DNA from: Saprospiraceae bacterium
GTDB taxonomy: Bacteria > Bacteroidota > Bacteroidia > Chitinophagales > Saprospiraceae
DNA: 64,000 nucleotides
Direction of reading: 5' to 3'
Assembly: GCA_022448955.1 (NCBI GenBank)
Contig: JAKVCU010000057.1
Coordinates: 21,513-85,512 of the forward strand
Notes under the pieces: generated by a model
Databases searched by the model: none
What the model was told of the DNA's origin: nothing
Seen by the model: only the letters and a program-made list of their open reading frames with translations
In this document: positions 26,501 through 32,869 of the stretch, one piece after another
How positions within the stretch are numbered: position 1 is the first letter of the stretch
Layout: each line of letters starts with the position of its first letter
Translations under genes and position numbers: made by a program

Positions 26501-26749
26501 ACCGTGAGTAATTATCCTAATCCATTTATACATCAGACAACGATTCAGTTTGAGTTGCCAGCAGCATCTAATGTAAGCATTGAAGTGATGGATGCAGGTG
26601 GTCAAACGGTATGGGAAATGAATGGTGACTTTGATAAAGGTGTAAACGAAATAGAATTTAACAATACGGCGAATCTGCCATCAGGAATGTATATCTACCG
26701 TATTACAACAGAAACACAGTCTATCAGTAAAACAATGATTAAGGGATAA
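23528..26749 (+). CDS. Large modular T9SS-secreted protein, Cys/Tyr-rich
   Basis: 1073 residues. Signal peptide (1-22). N-terminal lectin/concanavalin-like jelly roll (about 35-225), a degenerate Kazal-like segment with PICANGYEFANSSAAQC (about 232-260), then three Cys-rich modules (about 268-365, 457-555, 685-790) each with CC-DP-x-AW, a YYGQ-x-V strand, CEG-LF and IW-CD. They alternate with shorter PKD/Ig-like segments (KCYRTIQC, KCCREITC). A second jelly roll (about 790-985) and a C-terminal T9SS type A sorting domain (about 1000-1073: YPNPFIHQTTIQFELP and SGMYIYRITT) close it. The protein should be exported and attached to or released from the surface. Asn, Asp, Tyr and Cys content is very high. 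The Kazal-like assignment is tentative. Confidence 0.8.
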   Translation: MKMKKLLFFFAFLCCCHYLQASNYCDVGTSGGNTIKSDDFDNYYPGAISNQSYHWSTYSGYSANVVSYPNHSASRSLRMQYSYNHTEAVRYSLGYNSSGQYKLSFYAYIPSGKTGSYRINNPSDALSYLVRFNVNSSNYLINGTGFVQIDGEEKTEFEFPTDEWFQVVQVFNLDTDEVSLIINGHLVKVLAYDYGSSILKDVRFYTADNYSKFYIDDLCFGHFICYATTIYNPICANGYEFANSSAAQCYGITHYEQGTCNDDDNDYCCPADPYTQAWYLAMIEDLRNDCHNGYGPRVYCATYYGQNVISVVYDSYGSYDIDHPFGYVYDCEGNLLFHWIDGYVQQNLNNYNALHGEDLIWSCNDAQDCYQEYPNCNNFDYELLANNHLGLSSDLPVSVWMVDGEVVNTNGNDYFVYDCGDSEYVEVAIIYYSNGCIYKCYRTIQCNPYQEDPCCFNGIPEWLNTMINDSYIIGNSLIDFCTNPVSIFEPSVYCCYYNGQPVYRIELKNGNAYNGKVYSCSGTFLFSYSDYQNQYYYNQLHGCEKIWGCEDIEHPDCYEYAHDGENCEIIQYQWNGHHLQLEADYGNSEHIEIDHWEINGYNIPTDANSWTYTPPACGTYTICCYYWYNDCLLKCCREITCEYEYDDCCGNDPLSMAWLNDFIDNYGEDLCDVGCGLEIYCGTYYGQAIIEIQTPPYGSGCTDAMGQVYTCEGQYLFSWGGIAGLAGYNHISHRTLIWDCDELEDCDYLYEDFEDYNHGFITPQAPHWVTYQGGQQTDEDANVTTFGGDKVLKIYDDNPFGAGYDDVVCKWDNQSEGIYDISWKMYIPQGYSGYFNLQKYNHVYTSGGYVQVYFYTNGTARLKVGSSTYYNFTYNHNTWMDIKFRIDTDNNLLYFTPNGGNWKVGLNYGSYHLQLGGCNYYAYNYAKFYVDDIHITRYDCDNGYNLSAEEQTVLTDALRAEVALETADIEIKEVAGLDAIDSIEKPSTTEMTVSNYPNPFIHQTTIQFELPAASNVSIEVMDAGGQTVWEMNGDFDKGVNEIEFNNTANLPSGMYIYRITTETQSISKTMIKG

Positions 26750-26807
26750 AAAATTAAATTCAAAAATTGGTTTTGCCCTAAGAAATAATAATAGAACTTT
26801 TTTAGGT

Positions 26808-26840
26808 GGTGTCGAGTCGTATGACTTGACACCTTTTTTA
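26808..26840 (+). terminator. Terminator of the large secreted-protein gene
   Basis: GGTGTC-AGTC (from 26808) pairs with GACT-GACACC (to 26833) with one wobble, followed by TTTTTT. Confidence 0.8.
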
Positions 26841-26943
26841 TTTTTATCAAAAAAGTATCTGATTTTTAGCAGCGTATACATCGACTTTACCTGTTTACAG
26901 CATTAGATCATTTCTGTATTATAAATCTCTTTCATTTACCTGT

Positions 26944-27053
26944 GGCGCGGTTCTTTTCAGTCGATAAAAAGAGCCCAAAAATCTCGGCAAATTAAATGCT
27001 AGGCCTCATAGCCAGCAACCATCCCTACTTAATTTGCCTCTCCTTTCCTGCTT
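26944..27053 (+). repeat. Dispersed repeat family B, copy 1
   Basis: A 110-bp non-coding stretch starting GGCGCGGTTC, with CAGTCGATAAAAAGA and ending TCCTTTCCTGCT; it aligns over its full length with 31798-31902. An internal 10-bp inverted repeat, GGCAAATTAA (26986-26995) and TTAATTTGCC (27029-27038), could form a hairpin. Together with the pseudogene after it, it fills much of the 880-base gap before 27633. Confidence 0.6.
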
Positions 27054-27157
27054 TAGCACTTAATTTCTTAACCTTTATCACGAAGGCTTTACTTAATTAT
27101 GAACACAAAGATGTAACCGATTAACAAACAGGCATTAGGAGAATAAAAGAAATAGCT

Positions 27158-27445
27158 GTGAAAATCATCATTAAACCTGCTTCCTAATTTTATACATCTC
27201 TTCTATCTCTGCTCAAAACTTTGTACTCAATCCATCTTTTAAGGAAATTAATCGAGTCTCATCGCGCTGGAGAGCAACTTATCTAATCCTTAATGAAAAT
27301 ATAGAACATTGGAGTTCTCCAATACAAGGTTCTCCCGATATTCTGCATGTTTTAACTTTGGGTAAAATGGTTCCAGCTCGCAAAAATGTAGATTTAACTC
27401 AACATCAGCCACAAACTAGGAAAGTGATGGTTGGTGTAATTGATT
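27158..27445 (+). pseudogene. 5' remnant of a secreted OmpA-type or similar protein
   Basis: An open frame from about 27187 reads ISAQNFVLNPSFKEINR, then HWSSPIQGSPDIL, GKMVPARKNVDL and KVMVGV. This is the typical mature N-terminus of large secreted Bacteroidota proteins (NLVPNPSFE, then W-SP-GTPD, then G-AM-GI). The signal peptide start (GTG AAA ATC ATC ATT) is one frame off, and the homologous text stops at about 27445. The frame runs on to 27582 but that part looks unrelated. A truncated, frameshifted fragment. Family assignment is from memory of the motif. Confidence 0.5.
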
Positions 27446-27632
27446 GTTTATTAGTATTTATGGCCTATATGATGTTTGCATTTTGCTGCGAAAAGAAAGG
27501 TTTTTTAAAAAAAATAAATTTAGGGGGTAGGGTATTTTTAGTAGTCCTTGTTTCATTCATAAAGCAGCAAATGAGCGCTTAAATGATAGGTACGACAGCG
27601 GTCTTCTTTTTCATTATTAAAGTTGATAAGTA

Positions 27633-29183
27633 ATGACTACTAACAAAATCTATCATTGGACCATAATTTTTTGCTTTCTGATTCCTATTCTATTGATAGG
27701 GGTAAAATTGTCACTTGGAGGAAACTATGTACAATTGCCTGATGTGGAATTTCAAGTTCAGATGCAATATGGTATGGATAGCTTTCCAGCAGAAAAAGAG
27801 CTTTTTGTAAAAGCTTATCTACCAGAAGTAAACCAGCATCAGGAAATTCTTGACCCTACTGCTGCATTTGGTGGATTAAGTTTTTCTGAACAACAATTAG
27901 AACAAATTGGTAAAAGAGGTGAATGGAGAGGCCATTCCTCTCATCCTGTAAATATAAATTACAGCTTTCACTATAAGGGAAAAGCACTAAAATATAATAT
28001 AGATAAATGGTTGCCAAGTAATATCGCCGTACCAGAAGAAGTACGCCCTTACTTGAAACCAAGTGAATACATTCAATCTACTCATCCAACTATTATTGCA
28101 AAAGCAAATGCAATAGCAAACACTCAGTCGGGGCTACGCTCTAAGGTTCATGTACTCTTTGACTATGTCAATGAGATGCCTTCCATCAAAACTAGCCAAT
28201 TGCTTGATGCAGTGACTACTTTAGAACAAAATAGTGCATCCTGCAATGGGAAAAGTCGATTATTGGTAGCGCTTTTACGGGCTATTGATATTCCTGCTAG
28301 AGTGGTGGGAGGCATTATTTTAGAAGATATCGAAAAGCGTACTTCACATCTTTGGGTAGAAGTTTGGTTAGGAGGGCAGTGGGTTAATTTTGATCCATTA
28401 AATGGTCACTTTGCCTATTTACCAGCACATTATTTGCAGTTATATAAAGGGGATCACTATTTGATAACACGGACGTCAGATGTCGCATTTGACTATCAGT
28501 TTAATATTAAGAAAATCGATTACTTTCAAGTACCTGAAACGGCTTTTCTGTCTCTCTGGCCCTTATTGAATCAGGGTGACCTTTCTCCAATGTTAATCAA
28601 AGCCATTCTATTATTGCCACTATGTGCTTTGTTGATTGGAATATTTAGAAATGTAATTGGTTTTAAGACGATTGGTGTCTTTCTTCCTGCTCTAATAGCT
28701 ATTACTTTAGATAATGTAGGTGTCTTCTTTGGTCTAACTGCATTCTTGGCTGTGATACTTGTTGTAGCGATGCTTCACTTCCCCTTGGAGCGATGGGGAA
28801 TATTACAGACTCCCAAGATACTTATCATGTTATTAGGCGTAGTTCTGTGCTTATTAGGAATGAGTAGTTTGGGGCAGATGCTAGACAATTCTTCCTTGCA
28901 AAGTATGTTATTCTTCCCTATAATTATCTTGACTATAGCGGCAGAGAAATTTGCGAAAACAATAGCAGAAGAAGGCGTTCAAGATGCTATAAAATTACAG
29001 TTACAGACCGTTTTATTGGTATTGATCTGTTATGGTGCTTACCAAGCTGATTTTACGATTAGTTTTTTCCTCAGTTTCCCTGAAATGTATCTTTTTATCA
29101 TTGGGGTATTATTGGCATTAGGTCGTTGGATTGGCCTACGTTTTACAGAGCTGTTTAGATTCCAATTTTTGGCGAAAGCCTAA
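27633..29183 (+). CDS. Transglutaminase-like domain fused to seven membrane helices
   Basis: 516 residues. N-terminal anchor (10-28), an extracytoplasmic N-domain (about 35-160), a transglutaminase-like core (about 165-270), then about seven membrane helices (about 315-505). This is the layout of the family often annotated as inactive transglutaminase with 7TM. Here, however, the Cys-His-Asp triad looks intact: Cys204 in SASCNGKSRLL, His239 in TSHLWVEVW, Asp254 in NFDPLNG. The next gene encodes an ATP-grasp ligase of the alpha-L-glutamate-ligase-like family, the usual partner. A role in making or trimming an isopeptide or poly-amino-acid envelope component is inference. Confidence 0.8.
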   Translation: MTTNKIYHWTIIFCFLIPILLIGVKLSLGGNYVQLPDVEFQVQMQYGMDSFPAEKELFVKAYLPEVNQHQEILDPTAAFGGLSFSEQQLEQIGKRGEWRGHSSHPVNINYSFHYKGKALKYNIDKWLPSNIAVPEEVRPYLKPSEYIQSTHPTIIAKANAIANTQSGLRSKVHVLFDYVNEMPSIKTSQLLDAVTTLEQNSASCNGKSRLLVALLRAIDIPARVVGGIILEDIEKRTSHLWVEVWLGGQWVNFDPLNGHFAYLPAHYLQLYKGDHYLITRTSDVAFDYQFNIKKIDYFQVPETAFLSLWPLLNQGDLSPMLIKAILLLPLCALLIGIFRNVIGFKTIGVFLPALIAITLDNVGVFFGLTAFLAVILVVAMLHFPLERWGILQTPKILIMLLGVVLCLLGMSSLGQMLDNSSLQSMLFFPIIILTIAAEKFAKTIAEEGVQDAIKLQLQTVLLVLICYGAYQADFTISFFLSFPEMYLFIIGVLLALGRWIGLRFTELFRFQFLAKA

Positions 29184-29362
29184 TAGACCTGTTCACTGTA
29201 TCACCAAATGACTGCGAATGGCAAAATTTCATCTTGTACTTTGTTGAAAATACTCGCTGATATTAAGGCACCGCCAGTATTTTTTGCCTTGTACAAAATA
29301 AAATTTTAATCATTCTCGCTCATTCGTGATATAATGAACAACTCTAATCACAAAAAACAAGG

Positions 29363-30271
29363 ATGATGTTTCAATTATTCAAGAGCAGAAGCAAGTATTC
29401 CGGGGTGATGGGTATGAATCAACGCAATGTAGAATTGATCTATCCGCACAATCAAAAAAAGTATTACCACTTAGCAGACGATAAGATTTTGACAAAGTCG
29501 ATTCTAGAGGAACACGATATCGCTTGCGCGAAAACTTATGCTATTATCGAGCGAATCAGTGAAATCGAAGATGTTTGGCATCAAGTCCAGGCCTATAAAA
29601 AGATCGCGATTAAACCTGCTAATGGAAGAGGTGGAGGTGGGATAAAAATCCTAAAGAAAAACAAAGATGGAATTTGGCTCTCTGGTGGAAAGCCATTAGA
29701 GGAACCATCTTTATTCAAGCACTTTGCTGACATTATTATGGGCGTGTATTCATTAGGAGGGGCAGATCGAGTACTCATCGAATATTGTATTGAACCACAT
29801 GTTTTTTTCCATAAAATCTATCCAGCTGGGGTGCCTGATTTTCGAGTGATTTTACTAAAGCAGCAACCACTACTTTCTATGCTTAGAGTACCTACAGATC
29901 GTTCGGATGGAAAAGCCAATTTGCACCAAGGAGGTCTTGGCATTGGGATTGATATGGAAAAAGGAATACTTATGATGGCTTATGATGGATATCATTACCA
30001 TGAGGTGCATCCTGATGTCAATAGCCAAATCAAAAGGAAGGTTATTCCGCTATGGGAGGAGATACTAACATTAGCGATTCAAACAGCTAAAGCATTTCCT
30101 CTCGATTATTTAGGTGTGGATATCGTGCTAGATCAAGAATTAGGTCCATTAATTATGGAAATCAATGTAAGACCTGGTCTTGGTATTCAATTGGTAAATC
30201 AAATTGGATTAGCTGAAGTTATTAATCAACATGCACAATTTTCAAAAATCTTATCAAAATTGAAAAAATGA
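29363..30271 (+). CDS. RimK-like ATP-grasp ligase (alpha-L-glutamate ligase-like)
   Basis: 302 residues. The start MMFQLFKSRSKYSGVMGMNQRNVELIYPHN follows the family pattern. ATP-grasp features: AIKPANGRGGGGIKIL (about 78-93), an acidic metal site in YLGVDIVLDQELGPLIMEIN (about 250-269, ending with the E-x-N ligand pair) and RPGLGIQLVNQ. ATP-grasp enzymes join a carboxylate to an amine through an acyl phosphate. It overlaps the next small gene by 4 bases (ATGA). Substrate unknown. Confidence 0.85.
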   Translation: MMFQLFKSRSKYSGVMGMNQRNVELIYPHNQKKYYHLADDKILTKSILEEHDIACAKTYAIIERISEIEDVWHQVQAYKKIAIKPANGRGGGGIKILKKNKDGIWLSGGKPLEEPSLFKHFADIIMGVYSLGGADRVLIEYCIEPHVFFHKIYPAGVPDFRVILLKQQPLLSMLRVPTDRSDGKANLHQGGLGIGIDMEKGILMMAYDGYHYHEVHPDVNSQIKRKVIPLWEEILTLAIQTAKAFPLDYLGVDIVLDQELGPLIMEINVRPGLGIQLVNQIGLAEVINQHAQFSKILSKLKK

Positions 30272-30432
30272 AATTGCAACAATCATCTTGGCCCTTTATG
30301 CTCTTATTTGGATTCATCCTTTTAGGTATTCCTCTAACAGAATACTTCATGGAGAAAAAAGAAGCTTCAGAGGCTATTGTCATTGAAGTGAAATCAGATG
30401 TAGTAAACATTGCAGCTTTAGAAGATAGCTAA
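30268..30432 (+). CDS. 54-residue single-span membrane peptide
   Basis: Starts MKLQQSSWPFMLLFGFILLG at an ATGA overlap with the ATP-grasp gene and ends 27 bases before the next. One membrane helix (about 8-25) is followed by an acidic extracytoplasmic tail (KEASEAIVIEVKSDVVNIAA) with two possible beta strands. The tight coupling shows it is translated with the cluster. No family known to me. It could be an assembly factor, a link to the outer-membrane barrel next door, or a substrate of the ligase/transglutaminase pair. Confidence 0.7.
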   Translation: MKLQQSSWPFMLLFGFILLGIPLTEYFMEKKEASEAIVIEVKSDVVNIAALEDS

Positions 30433-30459
30433 TTTATTATCTCATAGAACAAAACTAAA

Positions 30460-31584
30460 ATGAAAAAGCTAAGCATCATTTTATTCTTATTTCTGCCTGT
30501 ATGCTTGAGTGCACAAAATCAGTTAAGCGGTTATATCAGTCAACAATTGGGGATGGAAAAAAATCCACTGAGAAATCCATCTAGCTTATTTAGCGAAAAT
30601 GAACAAGTATTCGAATCAGAAGAGTTGACACCAATATTGTTCCAATCCAATACAAACTTGTATTTGAGGTGGCAAAGAAAATGGGAAAAAGTAGGTTTTG
30701 GCTTTAAGCCAAAATTGAGTTACCTATGGTATCCAAGCATGACTGAAACAAATTTGCTAAAGGTAAATTTACAACAACAACTATCATTCAAGTTAACAAG
30801 GAAATGGACGCTTTATCAAACTGCATTTTTGCAAAAACGAAAAAGAAATGGTGCCGATCTTGCAGAGGAAGTATTTACTTTACCACGTTCTTATAACCAA
30901 AAAGGACTAAGCGTAGGCCTACAATATGAATGGAACAAATATTGGTTAGTAGACTGGGAAAATACCATTCTCAATCGCCAGTTTTTCACAGAAGAGGATA
31001 CCGAAATATTTCATAACGGATGGAAAAGTAGTTTAGAACTAAAAGGCAAATGGAGAAAAGCAGATGTACTAAAGAAATTTTACGCACGACTACAATATGA
31101 ACAACGAAATTGGGAACGAATCAGTTTTTTTGAAGAGGAAGAAGAGGAAGCACTGAGTATTACGCTGATGGTTTATAGTAGATTTCGAACAGGTGTTAGC
31201 CTTGCATTAAATGATCAATTGGAATGGAATCCTTACCTAGAAATATTAAATCGAAATTCTTCTGTCAATAGACAGGATTACATGAATTATAAATTAGGTT
31301 TTGCATTAAGCTGGGATAAAGATGAGTTTTCTATTGATTGGAAACCTGCGGTATCAAGAAGGATATTTGCAAGTCTTTCACCAGATAGTTCTTCGACTAT
31401 CAACTTAGCTTATTGGTATTGGAGCAATAGTTTGCAAGTGAATTATCAGTTAGCATCTAATTGGGAGGTCTACCTTTTATGGAGTCAGGTGAATAGAGAT
31501 TCCAACTTCGATTTGGAAGATGCAAGGACATTGAGATCTTATCAACAATATTATATGGGAATAGGAATGAAGTTTAGATTTTAG
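30460..31584 (+). CDS. Outer-membrane beta-barrel protein of the transglutaminase cluster
   Basis: 374 residues. Signal peptide (1-19, LPVCLSAQ). The mature chain is a run of amphipathic strands rich in Trp and Tyr (TNLYLRWQRKWEKVGFGFK, WKSSLELKGKWRK, YWYWSNSLQVNYQLASNWEV), ending in YYMGIGMKFRF, a classic last strand with C-terminal Phe. About 16 strands fit the length. It is last in the cluster after the membrane transglutaminase, ligase and small peptide, which argues for an envelope-crossing assembly. Family not identified. Confidence 0.7.
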   Translation: MKKLSIILFLFLPVCLSAQNQLSGYISQQLGMEKNPLRNPSSLFSENEQVFESEELTPILFQSNTNLYLRWQRKWEKVGFGFKPKLSYLWYPSMTETNLLKVNLQQQLSFKLTRKWTLYQTAFLQKRKRNGADLAEEVFTLPRSYNQKGLSVGLQYEWNKYWLVDWENTILNRQFFTEEDTEIFHNGWKSSLELKGKWRKADVLKKFYARLQYEQRNWERISFFEEEEEEALSITLMVYSRFRTGVSLALNDQLEWNPYLEILNRNSSVNRQDYMNYKLGFALSWDKDEFSIDWKPAVSRRIFASLSPDSSSTINLAYWYWSNSLQVNYQLASNWEVYLLWSQVNRDSNFDLEDARTLRSYQQYYMGIGMKFRF

Positions 31585-31610
31585 GTTTATGGAGTTATTG
31601 ATCGTTATGA

Positions 31611-31642
31611 TGTCGGAGAAGTTTTCCGACACCGATTTTTTA
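31611..31642 (+). terminator. Terminator of the transglutaminase cluster
   Basis: TGTCGGA (31611-31617) pairs with TCCGACA (31625-31631); TTTTTT follows after four bases. An outer GATCGT/ACGATC pairing may extend it. Confidence 0.6.
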
Positions 31643-31797
31643 TTACGATCATAAAATCATTTGTTTTGCAGCTATTCATATAAATTGGATTTGCCAGTTT
31701 ATCATCTAAAGTCATTTTTGCAGTAGATCTCTTCTTGCTTTGCCTGCGGCGCGGTTCTTTTTACTCACTTACTCTTATCTATGGTGTTCGGGAGTGC

Positions 31798-31902
31798 GGC
31801 GCAGTTCAGTCGATAAAAAGAATCTAAAAATCTCGACAAATTTAATACAAGTTCACATAGTCGGTACCCACTTCCCCCTAATTTACCTTTCCTTTCCTGC
31901 TA
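31798..31902 (+). repeat. Dispersed repeat family B, copy 2
   Basis: Aligns with 26944-27053: GGCGCAGTTC, AGTCGATAAAAAGA, AAAAATCTCGACAAATT and TCCTTTCCTGCTAT. The opening TGCGGCGCGGTTC also occurs 50 bases earlier (31745-31757), so the copy may be nested or partly duplicated. Short open frames across it are not credible genes. Confidence 0.55.
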
Positions 31903-31932
31903 TTAAAGGGCTTATTCCTGTCGGGGGGTGCT

Positions 31933-32742
31933 TTACTCTCCATTTAGCTTTCGCAAAAATTCAAAATTACTCATTCGATTGCTGTGCAGGTGTTCCATGC
32001 CATCGACTTGTAAAGTTATTCCGCTAATATATGCCGATAATGGACTCGCCAAGAAACACACGGCATTGGAAATATCCTCAACACTACCCAACCTTCCCAT
32101 AAGATTTTCATCTTTCACTCCTTCTAGTATCATCTTGATCGGTTCAGGATAGGTATCCAAGCCGGATGATCGGATCGTTCCGGGCGCGATAGCATTCATT
32201 CGTACCTTAAACCTAGCCCACTCGCAAGCGAGTGTTTTGGTAAGGTTTTCAACAGCTGCACGGGCTGCACTACTATGCGCCATTCCTGGAAAACCACGCA
32301 TAACATTAGCTGTTATATTTACGATAACACCACTTTTTTGTGCTTTAAAAAAGCTCAAGAGCATTTGCTTACTCATCAGGAATGTACCTGTCATATTATT
32401 ATTAATCACTGCATTCCATCCATTTGGACTGATGTTTTCGGCCAAAGCCGGAAACTGGCCGCCTGCATTATTTACCAAAATATCTAATCGACCATAAGTT
32501 GATTCAATCTGTTCCGCTAAACGAGCGATCTGTTCCACATCACGAATATCGCAGGGATAATAGGCACAGGGGCCAATTTTTGAAAGTTCTTCTGCTGCTT
32601 GACGCAAAAGATCTTCTTTGCGAGAAGTAATAAAAACTTGAGCACCTAATGCAAGCAATTGTTTAGCAATAGCATAGCCAATACCGCTTCTCCCTCCTGT
32701 GATCAACGCAATCTGGTCTTTGAATAAGTCTGAATGGTACAT
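31933..32742 (-). CDS. Short-chain dehydrogenase, peroxisomal-enoyl-reductase-like
   Basis: 269 residues. Rossmann start ALITGGRSGIGYAIAKQL (about 13-30), NNAGGQFP (about 91-98) and the cofactor-binding block. The canonical Tyr-xxx-Lys pair is replaced by AHSSAARAAVENLTK, as in trans-2-enoyl-CoA or 2,4-dienoyl-CoA reductase-like SDRs, in which an H-x-x-AAR-A motif stands at that place. C-terminal VCFLASPLSAYISGITLQVDGM is standard. Likely an NADP(H)-dependent acyl-CoA reductase in fatty-acid metabolism. Single gene. Confidence 0.82.
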   Translation of the reverse strand: MYHSDLFKDQIALITGGRSGIGYAIAKQLLALGAQVFITSRKEDLLRQAAEELSKIGPCAYYPCDIRDVEQIARLAEQIESTYGRLDILVNNAGGQFPALAENISPNGWNAVINNNMTGTFLMSKQMLLSFFKAQKSGVIVNITANVMRGFPGMAHSSAARAAVENLTKTLACEWARFKVRMNAIAPGTIRSSGLDTYPEPIKMILEGVKDENLMGRLGSVEDISNAVCFLASPLSAYISGITLQVDGMEHLHSNRMSNFEFLRKLNGE

Positions 32743-32773
32743 ATCCTTTGTGTGAATGTAAAAATGGCAAGAT

Positions 32774-32805
32774 AAAAAAGCCTATCCACGATTGGTAGAT
32801 AGGCT
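32774..32805 (-). terminator. Terminator of the endonuclease gene
   Basis: AGCCTATC (32779-32786) pairs with GATAGGCT (32798-32805). The A-run at 32774-32779 becomes the U-tract on the minus strand. Confidence 0.75.
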
Positions 32806-32869
32806 CAAAGTTTTTATAATTTCAAGCAAGAGAGTTAGTTATATTCCCCTCTTATATTTTGAATCGTAT

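Noticed and set aside
31740..32152. Plus-strand frames overlapping repeat B and the SDR tail
   Set aside because: They cross a non-coding repeat and the antisense of a real gene; no signal of coding.
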